Source of the DNA: Pararobbsia silviterrae
GTDB taxonomy: Bacteria > Pseudomonadota > Gammaproteobacteria > Burkholderiales > Burkholderiaceae
Length of the DNA stretch: 33,864 nucleotides
Assembly (NCBI RefSeq): GCF_003628125.1
Contig: NZ_RBZU01000022.1
Coordinates: forward strand, 1-33,864
Direction: 5' to 3'
The position numbers and the translations under genes were made by a program. Of this stretch, positions 19,696 through 30,201 are shown in pieces. The notes under the pieces are model-generated. The model was not told the DNA's origin. It did no database searches and worked only from the letters and a program-made list of their open reading frames with translations. Numbering within the stretch: the stretch's first letter is position 1; each line of letters begins with the position of its first letter.

Positions 19696-19759
19696 GCGCG
19701 GAGTGCGAACTTTGAGTTGATTCGTCACAAGGGGCCCTGCGCCCCTTTGGCGTTTCTAA

Positions 19760-22291
<2,532 letters not shown>

Positions 22292-22298
22292 GGGGGTG

Positions 22299-22362
22299 TG
22301 TAGCGGGAGTCATAAGTTGAGACTTTGAGAGACATCCGTTGAGACATTTATTGCCCGCTACA
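22299..22362. repeat. gyrB-proximal end structure: 22-bp direct repeats inside a 9-bp inverted repeat
   Basis: TGTAGCGGG (22299-22307) and CCCGCTACA (22354-22362) are exact inverted repeats. Between them, 22305-22326 and 22327-22348 are adjacent 22-base direct repeats identical at 17 of 22 positions, sharing GTTGAGAC. Tn7-family ends start with TGT and hold arrays of roughly 20-22-base TnsB sites, so this is the expected layout of an element end. The second, inward-facing TGTAGCGGG is unusual. Confidence 0.6.
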
Positions 22363-22378
22363 TTTCGATAGCTCAAAC
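22361..22378 (+). repeat. End motif, gyrB-proximal copy
   Basis: CATTTCGATAGCTCAAAC is matched by an inverted copy at 32256-32274 (16 of 18 bases plus a one-base gap). A further AAACATCGATAACT follows it at 22375-22388. The pair brackets the cargo and the tns operon. It may be a TnsB-binding site. Confidence 0.45.
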
Positions 22379-22412
22379 ATCGATAACTGACCAGGGTCGC
22401 ACCACAGTAGTT

Positions 22413-22445
22413 ACGGCCACTGTATAAAGGTGGCCGTCCTCTTTT
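22413..22445 (+). terminator. Intrinsic terminator downstream of gyrB
   Basis: ACGGCCAC (22413-22420) pairs with GTGGCCGT (22430-22437), followed by CCTCTTTT. It lies about 120 bases after the gyrB stop, inside the proposed element, and would stop gyrB transcription from running into the cargo, whose first gene is on the opposite strand. Confidence 0.6.
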
Positions 22446-22511
22446 GCGGGCTCTACACAAGACGCGAGCAGACTCGTCAGTCCGGCCTCTTCTGATTGTG
22501 GTGCTATGCGG

Positions 22512-22961
22512 TCATTTGTCTGCTCTCGAGTTAACTTTGTCGAATACGATTCCGGCAGCGACCTCATCCGCCTTTTCAAACCGAGCCATCGAGGCATCTC
22601 CGAACACAACGTTCCAAGCGGCGATGTTAGCGTTCGCGCAAATCCACCAATGTAGCAACCATAGTGATTCTGGTCTTTCGAGAAACGGGTCCCACCCGTT
22701 ATCACCGAACAGTAAACGACCCGTTGGTCCTGGAACGTGACCTTTTGCATCCACCGGTGCTGTTTGAATCACACCAGTCGCCTCTCCCCAAAACTGCAGA
22801 GACCGAACCATATTTCGGCCGATACCTAATCGCTCGGTAGCTTCCGAATCGTTTCGTAGTATCTCGGACGACTCTTTGACGGCGTCGAAGAGTTTGCGTA
22901 GCCAGCCGTAGCGGCAAACAAACGATTCATGACCGGAAAATCGTTCTGCAGTGAATTCCAT
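22512..22961 (-). pseudogene. Truncated DUF4007 family protein
   Basis: The remaining 149 residues start MEFTAERFSGHESFVCRYGW and contain LGIGRNMVRSLQFWGEA, GRLLFGDNGWDPFLE and LWLLHWWICAN. These are the conserved N-terminal and middle blocks of DUF4007. Members are, as I recall, about 290-300 residues and often sit in DNA-phosphorothioation (Ssp-type) defence clusters. Here the frame stops after the FDKVNSRADK region, so the C-terminal half is missing, and no frame downstream resumes it. No cysteine desulfurase or PAPS-reductase-like partner is nearby. The start at 22961 (the Met just before the conserved block) is preferred to one 34 codons earlier. It is probably dead. Confidence 0.65.
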
Positions 22962-23142
22962 ATGCTGTTTTCGAATGAAAGCATGGCGCGTGCGCCGCGC
23001 AAGAGCTTGTTTCCGCGCCTCCCCCTGACACCAGAGCTGTCGGCGCGGGAATCCGGGCGACATAGAAGCGGATAGTACGGACCTTCGTGACTACTAGGGG
23101 CGTTTGTGAACGGTAACGAGCTCGTTCGAACGATGGCAGTAG

Positions 23143-23514
23143 TACCTACGTGGGTACTTCGGTCCGGGCTGCGGATGGGATAGAGCAAAGGCGACGATTG
23201 AAAAGCACGAAGACGAAATGGAGCAATACGTTCATCTCGCAGGCGTTGGTCTTCAAGTGGAATTTATTGCTCACGAATTGGCTCGCATATCGCACAACGC
23301 ATTGCAATTGTTAAATAGCGGTGATGAGCAAGAACTTGTGTCCATGAAGCGGGGTCTCGGGGCACAGCTGAAGACTCTCGACAAGAAGATTCGTACGCTC
23401 GACGCGTTGAGTATTCCCGGCAGGCATCGCAAAACAACCTGTGACATTCGTGAAATTATTTCAGCTTTCATGGACATGCACACTGCAAAAGCAATCATCA
23501 CTCTTTCATTTTGA
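23143..23514 (+). pseudogene. Remnant of a histidine-kinase-like ATPase gene
   Basis: The frame is open from 23143, where it reads RGYFGPGCGW, but the first ATG is at 23218. The segment after it, VEFIAHELARISHNAL, looks like the dimerisation/phosphoacceptor helix of a histidine kinase with its His, followed by a second long helix (KTLDKKIRTLDAL) and the REIISAF block that normally leads into the ATP-binding domain. The frame then ends; the whole HATPase domain and the N-terminal part are absent. It lies 25 bases upstream of, and in the same direction as, the receiver-domain gene, the usual kinase/receiver pairing. A different frame just upstream reads NGNELVRTMAVVPTWVLRSG, which may be a frameshifted earlier piece. 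Confidence 0.6.
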
Positions 23515-23539
23515 AGTTCGACACAAATAAAAAAGCAAA

Positions 23540-25567
23540 ATGAACGTCGCGACACGCTTGAAGGCATTTACGAAAACGGTTGTCATCGTTGACGATAACT
23601 ACAAAGACCCAAATCTCGACTCCATTGAGGATACTGAGTGGGCAGAACTTCGTGCGGTATCAACTGACGACTGGACATCGGTTGCGGGTCTTCAATTTCC
23701 CGGGATGACGTCTCCACGTGAGCTGAGAAAGAACAAGAACGACCTCGCGCGTGCTTGGGGACTCTACAAAAACGACACGGCTGAGTTTGCCGTACTCGAC
23801 CCTATATTCGCGCATTTATTCAACCAATATCAAGCGGAACTCAAACAGTTGATTCCGTTGACTAATTTTCTTAAAAATGACGCACAACTTGAATTGCGCT
23901 GCCATCCAAATCTACAGGCAGCGTCCGACGATATTCGACGCTGCAAGTTGATATTTCTTGATTTTTTTATTGAACAAACCTCCCCGGATGACGTCATCGC
24001 GAATCTTAAAGAATTCGGTGACCTCTTAGAGAGAGATGTTCAGGAGCAGGGTAATGCTGAGGGGCGATTTGTCTACTTAATGTCATCAAATCTTCCGCTC
24101 GATAAGATGGAACAATTTCGACGGACCACAAAATTAAAATCAGCTTTCTTTCGATTTGTTCAAAAAAGAGATTTGAGCGCCGACTGGCTTCAACGCGACC
24201 TCGGCAGTAAGCTCGAGCTCTATAAAGATATGCGCGGTTTGAGCAAATATCTAGACACATTTCAAAGTCAAATTCGCAGGGCATCAGAGTCTATTCGCGA
24301 TGAAATCAGTTCAATCGAGCTCCATGACCTCACGCTGCTTCATTCCCTCCGACTGGAGCAAGAATCCGAGGGCCTCGGAGAATATTTGAACTGGCTTTTC
24401 TCTGAGGCACTCGCCGCAAAAATTCGCGGTGAACTTGCCCTTCACTCAGCCGCTCGCGGCGTGAGCGATATTGAAGTTTTGCCGTTCAATGGCGACGTTC
24501 AACCCAACTCTGGCTTGTTGGACCTTTATGCGGATGTCACGTTTGCAACTCGCAATCGCGCCGAAAAAAATCCAGAACTGCGTTTCGGCGATGTGATTGC
24601 TGAACGCAGTGATACCGCACTCGCCTTTAACTACCCCCGACCTTTTGACCGACGGTCGAACACGATTAGAAAGTTCGGCGCAACGCGAAGACCGCTGCGC
24701 CGCCATCTGTCGACGAAAATACTCGCTCGTATTGACAGCGCCAATCACCTAGGCGAAAGGCTTGCAACGTCGAGCAATTATCGTCGTCGGGGGCGGAATC
24801 ATTCCACTCGCTTCGCTCAAGACGGCCTTTTGCTTGTCATCTCACCGGCTTGCGATTTGCAACGCTGCAGTCCGGACTACCAAGTCATGCTTGTTAGAGG
24901 CGATATTGTCGTGCGGTCTCCAAATTTGAACGACCTTTTGACGGCTAAGGCGTTCGCAGGCGGCTTTCATCTGCTCAGGGAGAAGATTGGCAGAGACGTG
25001 ACTTATTTGCTGGTTAAATGGGATTCGAGCCGCACGGTAATGATTTCTGCGCACGAACTATCAGACCGGTCGGCTTATTTCGTTCGAGGCCGACTTAACG
25101 AGCTACTTTGCCATGAAATGAAGGAAGCAGCGCTTCGTCATTTGGGAAGAGTGGGCGTACCGGTGGACCCTTCTTTTAGCGTTGCATTGGCGGGAAAAAT
25201 AAAATTGAAGGTCGGTGCGAACTCGTCTCAGACGTTTGAAATTCCTGATACTTTTATCGCTGGCATTCGAGTCGAGGGAAACAAGAACAACTTGCATCGG
25301 TATGTATTGTCCCGTTCTCTCGGTGAATGGCTTCGCGGGGAGCTTGAGCAATTCAAAAACGATGACGGTGTTCTTTTACCGAAGCTACAAAAGATATTGC
25401 AATTTTTAGATGGTGTTTCTGTGGCGCAGTGCAGTTTCGACGACACAAAAAACGGAGTAATGGTCGCCGAAAATTCATTAAAAATTCGGTTTGTTAAGCG
25501 AATTGACGAAGAAACCACATTCAAAATGGAAAATGAGCTGCTCCTGTATCCGCGCAAGTCAGCTTGA
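23540..25567 (+). CDS. Receiver-domain protein of unknown type, 675 residues
   Basis: The N-terminus reads as a response-regulator receiver: the acidic pair in TVVIVDDNY (about residues 12-20), a candidate phosphoacceptor Asp141 in KLIFLDFF, a Ser in FVYLMSSN and a Lys-containing block in the next strand region. An insert of roughly 90-100 residues between the acidic pair and Asp141 is far longer than in normal receivers. The other 430 residues match nothing I can name; they include LLVISPACDLQRC near residue 435, a motif-like SPxCDLQ. Codons are AT-richer than in the core genes. A degraded histidine-kinase-like gene directly precedes it, so its signal source may be lost. A role in defence or stress signalling is inference from context only. 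Confidence 0.6.
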   Translation: MNVATRLKAFTKTVVIVDDNYKDPNLDSIEDTEWAELRAVSTDDWTSVAGLQFPGMTSPRELRKNKNDLARAWGLYKNDTAEFAVLDPIFAHLFNQYQAELKQLIPLTNFLKNDAQLELRCHPNLQAASDDIRRCKLIFLDFFIEQTSPDDVIANLKEFGDLLERDVQEQGNAEGRFVYLMSSNLPLDKMEQFRRTTKLKSAFFRFVQKRDLSADWLQRDLGSKLELYKDMRGLSKYLDTFQSQIRRASESIRDEISSIELHDLTLLHSLRLEQESEGLGEYLNWLFSEALAAKIRGELALHSAARGVSDIEVLPFNGDVQPNSGLLDLYADVTFATRNRAEKNPELRFGDVIAERSDTALAFNYPRPFDRRSNTIRKFGATRRPLRRHLSTKILARIDSANHLGERLATSSNYRRRGRNHSTRFAQDGLLLVISPACDLQRCSPDYQVMLVRGDIVVRSPNLNDLLTAKAFAGGFHLLREKIGRDVTYLLVKWDSSRTVMISAHELSDRSAYFVRGRLNELLCHEMKEAALRHLGRVGVPVDPSFSVALAGKIKLKVGANSSQTFEIPDTFIAGIRVEGNKNNLHRYVLSRSLGEWLRGELEQFKNDDGVLLPKLQKILQFLDGVSVAQCSFDDTKNGVMVAENSLKIRFVKRIDEETTFKMENELLLYPRKSA

Positions 25568-25929
25568 CTCCGGGAATGCTGTCTGAAGTGGAGGATTGCC
25601 TGTTCGCTAGCCCATCTATACTCGCGACAAATTGATGCTCGCTCTGCGCGGCAGTGCCGCGCTAACAAACGCGTATTCGTCACAGGTCACTAGTCCGGAA
25701 CCTGGCGACCTCAGCGTTGTCGACAAACTTGAAAACTCCGCCATCATTGCCTAGCCTCGTAAACTCGTGACCGGCGCAACGCCGGTATGTAGCACTGCGA
25801 ATGAGTCTGCGTCGATTCGATTGACCGCGCACCCGGTCTGGCCCTCTATTTATGAGAGGGTACGAGCGGGAGTGGGACATGAAACTGGTCTGGCTGAGAG
25901 CAATTCCGGTCGCGCGTATAGCGCCCAGG
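25568..25929. other. Intergenic region, possible gene remnant
   Basis: No convincing gene. A minus-strand frame at 25680-25880 ends in GGVFKFVDNAEVARFRTSDL, which looks protein-like and could be the tail of a degraded gene, but its first half does not. A short perfect hairpin, CCGGCG-CAA-CGCCGG, lies at about 25771-25785 without a T-run. Confidence 0.35.
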
Positions 25930-26220
25930 CTACTCGTCGAAATCTCGTCCCCGCCAGAGCACGTGGAGGGAGACGGTCGTAACGCCGAGCGCGCTGAGGC
26001 ACGCGAACAGGAAGGCAGCCGAGAATCGCATGCGGTTGATTTTGCGGTTTATCTGGTCGGCCGATTCGTAGATGCCCAGCTTCTCCAGCCGCCGCGAGAG
26101 CTCCTTGTAGCGGATTTCCCGTCGCTCCATTTCACCCTCAATCAGCGCCTTCACTCCTTCTTCCCACGTTGCGTACGGGTCGACCAGCTTGCCCTCACGC
26201 ACGCGCTGCAGCTTTTCCAT
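25930..26220 (-). CDS. DUF6471 family small protein, divergent from tnsA
   Basis: A 96-residue protein. The core, TWEEGVKALIEGEMERR followed by YKELSRRLEKLGI, INRKINR and FSAAFLFACLSALGV, matches the DUF6471 pattern, which looks like a small helix-turn-helix fold (an XRE-like arrangement of short helices). Function is not established. The ATG at 26220 is preferred; a GTG 9 codons upstream is in frame but less convincing. It is transcribed away from tnsA, with about 195 bases and a perfect 16-bp palindrome between the two starts. A role as regulator of the tns operon is an inference from this layout. Confidence 0.7.
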   Translation of the reverse strand: MEKLQRVREGKLVDPYATWEEGVKALIEGEMERREIRYKELSRRLEKLGIYESADQINRKINRMRFSAAFLFACLSALGVTTVSLHVLWRGRDFDE

Positions 26221-26285
26221 CGCTCTTTCTCGACATCGCAAAGACACGCGTTCTTCGTGCGCGGGAATAGTCTCACAACTCTTTT

Positions 26286-26301
26286 CGGTCGTATACGACC
26301 G
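26286..26301. promoter_or_regulatory. Perfect 16-bp palindrome, candidate operator of the tns operon
   Basis: CGGTCGTATACGACCG reads the same on both strands. It sits between the divergent DUF6471 gene (start 26220) and tnsA (start 26415), with TATACG at its centre that could also serve as part of a -10 box. It would suit a dimeric repressor. Confidence 0.55.
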
Positions 26302-26414
26302 ATATCAAATCCTCGGTTCTACACGTCGTCAGCAACCAACCATTGCGACGAGAGCATGTCGACACAAACACTATCAATAGAGGCCCAAGCGACGGTCGCC
26401 GCCGGAGGTGCGAA

Positions 26415-27185
26415 ATGAAAAGCGCGCCAGCCTATGGCGTGCGTAGCCGCCGAAGCAGCGAAAACGCCGGCGTTCGTCTTACGGCTCGTACGTATGGCAA
26501 GGCCCGAATCGGCACTTACGCAGAAAAGGCAGGCGGCCACATCACCGTCGAGTCGGACGCCGAACGCCTGGTCGCTCATTTACTGAACATCGACCCACGC
26601 GTTCGGTCGTTCAGACAACAGCCGTTCACCGTTGACCTCATCGGCGGGCGGCTCCTATTCACAACACAGGAAGTATCGGAAGCACGCCGAATGCGCGGCG
26701 GCCGCACGGGCGATGCCGAGTACACCCCGGATTTCGTCACCGTTCAGGACAATGGTCTGCAACGCGCTTACGAGGTCAAGCTCAGCGGATTCGAGGGCGA
26801 CGCGCGGTACTGGTCAAAGGTCGACCGTGCCCGCGAAATCATGGATGCGTATTGCTATCCACTGTCCATCGTCGTCGTGCCAGCAGATGAGCGCCACCCC
26901 GTTCTCGTGAACGCCCAGCTGTTGAAGCCGGCGTTGCTTCGCGCCGGCGAATATCTAGCGCCGGACATCATCGCGGGAGTCGAGTACTACTGCAAATCGG
27001 GGCCTGTGCTTCAGCGGACGCTCTGCGCGGACCTCGAAATTGCACCGGGCATGATTCCGCTGCTGCTGGTCTCCGGTGTGCTGCAGGCAGACCTCCTGCA
27101 CGAGCACATCTGCGCCTCATTGGAGGTATCGGCTGCTCATGGCGACTTGAGTCACCTCCACTTGATTGAGGCGCTCCAGCCATGA
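26415..27185 (+). CDS. tnsA: Tn7-like transposition endonuclease TnsA
   Basis: A 256-residue protein. In Tn7, TnsA cuts the 5' ends of the transposon while TnsB cuts the 3' ends, giving cut-and-paste movement. The restriction-enzyme-like catalytic set is visible: Glu46 or Glu50 in ITVESDAERL, Asp106 in YTPDF, and Glu120-Val-Lys122 in AYEVKLSGFEG (Tn7 has Gln-Val-Lys at the last position). The C-terminal 110 residues form the winged-helix-like part that contacts TnsC in Tn7. The ATG at 26415 follows an excellent GGAGGTG site; a TTG 24 codons earlier gives only an Arg-rich tail. It overlaps tnsB by 4 bases (ATGA). Confidence 0.9.
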   Translation: MKSAPAYGVRSRRSSENAGVRLTARTYGKARIGTYAEKAGGHITVESDAERLVAHLLNIDPRVRSFRQQPFTVDLIGGRLLFTTQEVSEARRMRGGRTGDAEYTPDFVTVQDNGLQRAYEVKLSGFEGDARYWSKVDRAREIMDAYCYPLSIVVVPADERHPVLVNAQLLKPALLRAGEYLAPDIIAGVEYYCKSGPVLQRTLCADLEIAPGMIPLLLVSGVLQADLLHEHICASLEVSAAHGDLSHLHLIEALQP

Positions 27186-29218
27186 CGCTGTCCGACCTGC
27201 GCTCCGAGGACAAGCTGATGCGACCGGGCGAGACGGACAGCTACTGGGAGGTACTCGATGGTCATCTGCATGACGGCGCCATCTTAGTCTTCGACTCCGA
27301 GACGCACGCCTCGCGCTTCGTCAGCTACGACGACATCCGTACGCATATTGCGGACGGGACACTCGTCTTGCGCCGAAAAGGGATGGCGCGCGTCAGCATT
27401 GCCGCGCAATACGACAATCCGGCGCTGCACAGCAAAGTCCGGCTACTCAACGAAGCGTTGCGACGTATCGACGATATTCGCGAGCAACGGGGACTATCGT
27501 TTGACGCTGCGATACCGCTCGCCCGCGAAGCCTATCTAAAAGCGAATGCCGACGTCCCACTCGTCTGCCCGTTTCCATCTCGCGCGACACTCTATCGCGC
27601 CCACACCAATCAACGGCTCGGACTTCCGGTCCTGAAAGGGGACAAGAACAAAGGCAATTCGACGGCCAGATATTCGAAAGAACTCGTCGCGTTTGTCGAA
27701 GACGTCATCCAGCGCGAATACCTGGTCACGGAATCGAAGTGGACGGTCCTCGACGTTACGGCGTTCGTCAATCGTGAGGCTCGTCGGCGCGGACTGCATC
27801 TCGCCGAACGTGCTATCAGCAGCAAGTTCGTAAACGCGAGGATTCGCGAGGTCACTGTCGATGCCGAATACGACCGAATGGACCCGCTGCATCGAGTCGC
27901 GGGCAAGTCGTTCGCAACGAAGCGTATCCGGGCTGCACTCCCTTTTGCTCGCATCGAGCAAGACGCGCTACACCTGCCATTTGTCGCGGTCACGCCAGAC
28001 GGTGTCACTCGAACTATCTATCTGATTATCGCAATCGATGTCTGCAGCGGATATCCCGTGGGATGGCGCCTCATCATCGGCGCACCACGGGAGATGGATT
28101 CGCTGCTGTGTCTCGAGATGTATTTGACGCCAGCCAAACGAGCGCGGTTCGCCGAGTTGGGAATAGACCACAGGCTAAACGTCTTCGGCACGCCCTCGCA
28201 GGTCATTTTCGACAACGGTCCGGAGACAAAAGGCAGTCGAATCGTTCGCCTTGAGCGACTGGGAATCGATGTGAAGCATTGCAAAGCAAAGGAGGCCCAA
28301 GGCAAGCCGTTCATCGAACGACTGAACAGGTCACTCAAAGACGCGTTGCAGCGTCTCGATGGCTGCACACGCGTCGATGGAAAAGACGGCATGCGTGACC
28401 CGGTGGCGCTCGGCGACACGTTGCTCACGATAGAAGAGCTCGAGAAGTGGATAGTCCGGTGGCTTTACGAGGACTGGGTCAACACGCCGCTGGAGCGGCT
28501 TCGTTGGGACGAACTGCTGGTCGACTCGGTCAAGGGAAAGACGCCGCTCGAGCGCCTGACGTATTTGACCGAGGAGATGGGACATCCAATCACGCTACCG
28601 CCGCCGCGCGGTCAATGGGTTTCAGCCCTCTTCGAGCACAAGATTTGCACGTTGAGCGCCAAGACCGGCATCTCACTCGAGCATGGTTTCAGGTATCGAG
28701 GCGACGCCATGTCATATCTCCTCAATACGTACGGAGACGGGGCCCGACTTCATGTGGTCTACAACCCTGACGATTTTCGTGAGGCCTACGTGCACGAGGG
28801 TGATGACCTTCCGCTGGTCGCGCTGACACATGAACACGTTCGTCCAGACACCCCGGCGTGGACATTTGGAGAGGCGAAACAGCGTATGGATGCGGGACTC
28901 GCGGACTGGGCGGTGCCCGACCAAAAGCTGCGATTCATACGCGACTTGGATGACGCCGTGACGAACTCAGGCAAAGGCAAAAAACACAAGTCCCGCAGCA
29001 AGCGCGAGGAAAACAAGGAAACCGTACAGCGTGCGAGGGAAAGCTCAGCAATCGAGCGCGCCGTCGCGCGGCCCCTGTCGGCAGCCGTGCCGTTTGGACC
29101 CGCGCGGTCGACAAATCCGTTGCTGCCGTCGCAAGACACTCAACCCGGCGTCATCTCGTACGACGACGCACCCGAAATGAACATCGTGAACCGAAATACC
29201 GGAGAAAAACTGCTGTGA
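27182..29218 (+). CDS. tnsB: Tn7-like DDE transposase TnsB
   Basis: A 678-residue integrase-fold transposase that binds the element ends, cuts the 3' strands and joins them to target DNA. The catalytic triad can be placed at Asp261 (EQDALHLPF), Asp344 (IFDNGPETKG) and Glu379 (PFIERLNRSLKD), with the last two 35 residues apart as in the family. The N-terminal 230 residues hold the end-binding helix-turn-helix domains. The C-terminal tail, rich in Lys and Ser from about residue 590, ends in the short segment that contacts TnsC in known systems. It overlaps both neighbours by 4 bases, implying coupled translation. Confidence 0.93.
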   Translation: MTLSDLRSEDKLMRPGETDSYWEVLDGHLHDGAILVFDSETHASRFVSYDDIRTHIADGTLVLRRKGMARVSIAAQYDNPALHSKVRLLNEALRRIDDIREQRGLSFDAAIPLAREAYLKANADVPLVCPFPSRATLYRAHTNQRLGLPVLKGDKNKGNSTARYSKELVAFVEDVIQREYLVTESKWTVLDVTAFVNREARRRGLHLAERAISSKFVNARIREVTVDAEYDRMDPLHRVAGKSFATKRIRAALPFARIEQDALHLPFVAVTPDGVTRTIYLIIAIDVCSGYPVGWRLIIGAPREMDSLLCLEMYLTPAKRARFAELGIDHRLNVFGTPSQVIFDNGPETKGSRIVRLERLGIDVKHCKAKEAQGKPFIERLNRSLKDALQRLDGCTRVDGKDGMRDPVALGDTLLTIEELEKWIVRWLYEDWVNTPLERLRWDELLVDSVKGKTPLERLTYLTEEMGHPITLPPPRGQWVSALFEHKICTLSAKTGISLEHGFRYRGDAMSYLLNTYGDGARLHVVYNPDDFREAYVHEGDDLPLVALTHEHVRPDTPAWTFGEAKQRMDAGLADWAVPDQKLRFIRDLDDAVTNSGKGKKHKSRSKREENKETVQRARESSAIERAVARPLSAAVPFGPARSTNPLLPSQDTQPGVISYDDAPEMNIVNRNTGEKLL

Positions 29219-30201
29219 CGCCGGCTCAACAACTGCGTAGGAACATCGAGACCTGCGAACTCCCGCACGCCAAGTTTATGGAACATCTCTCCACGCTCAC
29301 GCGACGCATCGACGACTCGCTCGCCGGCTTCGCGCCCAAAATCATTCGGGTCCCTGGGCCAAGCGGCGTGGGCAAGTCTTCGCTGATTGCGAACCTCTCG
29401 CGCGGCTATCCCGAGTCCCGTGTCGACGGCCGACGCCATGTGCCCGTGCTCGTGGTCGAGGTACCTCAATCTGCAACCGCGAAGCTGCTTCCCAAGAGCG
29501 TGCTACGCGCGCTCGGCATCCAGGTCGCCAGCAGCATGACGGCGGGCGCCATGTTCGACATGATGGTCACACAGCTTCGCCTCGCGGGCACGCGGGTTGT
29601 GATTTTCGATGAGGTATCGCATCTCGTCGATGAAGGTTCACGGGTACCGCCGCGCGCAGCGAGCGACTGGCTCAAGACCCTCGCCGACACGCTCGACCTA
29701 TCGCTGATTCTTTTCGGCATTCCGCGCCTCGAACGACTCTTCTCGGCCAACGAACAGTTGCGCCGTCGCGCTTGCCCCGCGCTCGATTTCTGGCCGTACA
29801 ACGCAAGCGAGGCGCACGAGATGGTCGCTTATCACGCGTGTGTAGCGAACTATGCGCGCATGTTTGCCGAAGCGGCCTATCCGATTGACGTGCCCGCTCG
29901 TACGCTCACCGAGCAGACCTATTTGTTGACCGGCGGCTTGATAGGTGTGCTCGCTGACTTCATGCGTGAGTTGGCGAGTCTGATGGCCCACGAAGCACCG
30001 CGAGCCATCACTTATTCGGACTGCCAGAACGCCTGTGGCTCCGTCAGCCACGCGGGTTCACCGCACAGGCTGGCGTTCCAAAACACTGATACCGAAAACG
30101 CCGGCGTCGAACCGACGGCACTGCGGCAGGCATACGTCCACGTCATGACCAGCAACGCGGCGTCGATTCCGGTTCCCAAAAAACAAGGAGTCCAGCATTG
30201 A
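29215..30201 (+). CDS. tnsC: Tn7-like AAA+ regulator TnsC (TniB-sized)
   Basis: A 328-residue ATPase that links the target selector TniQ to the TnsA/TnsB transposase. Walker A is GPSGVGKSS at 48-56 and Walker B is VVIFDE at about 128-133, followed by a sensor region DLSLILFGIPRLERLF. E. coli TnsC has 555 residues; this length is closer to TniB of Tn5053/Tn402 elements. The start codon is GTG, overlapping the tnsB stop by 4 bases. Confidence 0.9.
   Translation: MTPAQQLRRNIETCELPHAKFMEHLSTLTRRIDDSLAGFAPKIIRVPGPSGVGKSSLIANLSRGYPESRVDGRRHVPVLVVEVPQSATAKLLPKSVLRALGIQVASSMTAGAMFDMMVTQLRLAGTRVVIFDEVSHLVDEGSRVPPRAASDWLKTLADTLDLSLILFGIPRLERLFSANEQLRRRACPALDFWPYNASEAHEMVAYHACVANYARMFAEAAYPIDVPARTLTEQTYLLTGGLIGVLADFMRELASLMAHEAPRAITYSDCQNACGSVSHAGSPHRLAFQNTDTENAGVEPTALRQAYVHVMTSNAASIPVPKKQGVQH

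Noticed and set aside
22373-22750. A minus-strand frame overlapping the end of the DUF4007 gene, considered as its frameshifted C-terminus
   Set aside because: Its sequence does not resemble the missing DUF4007 half and it runs into the transposon-end repeats.
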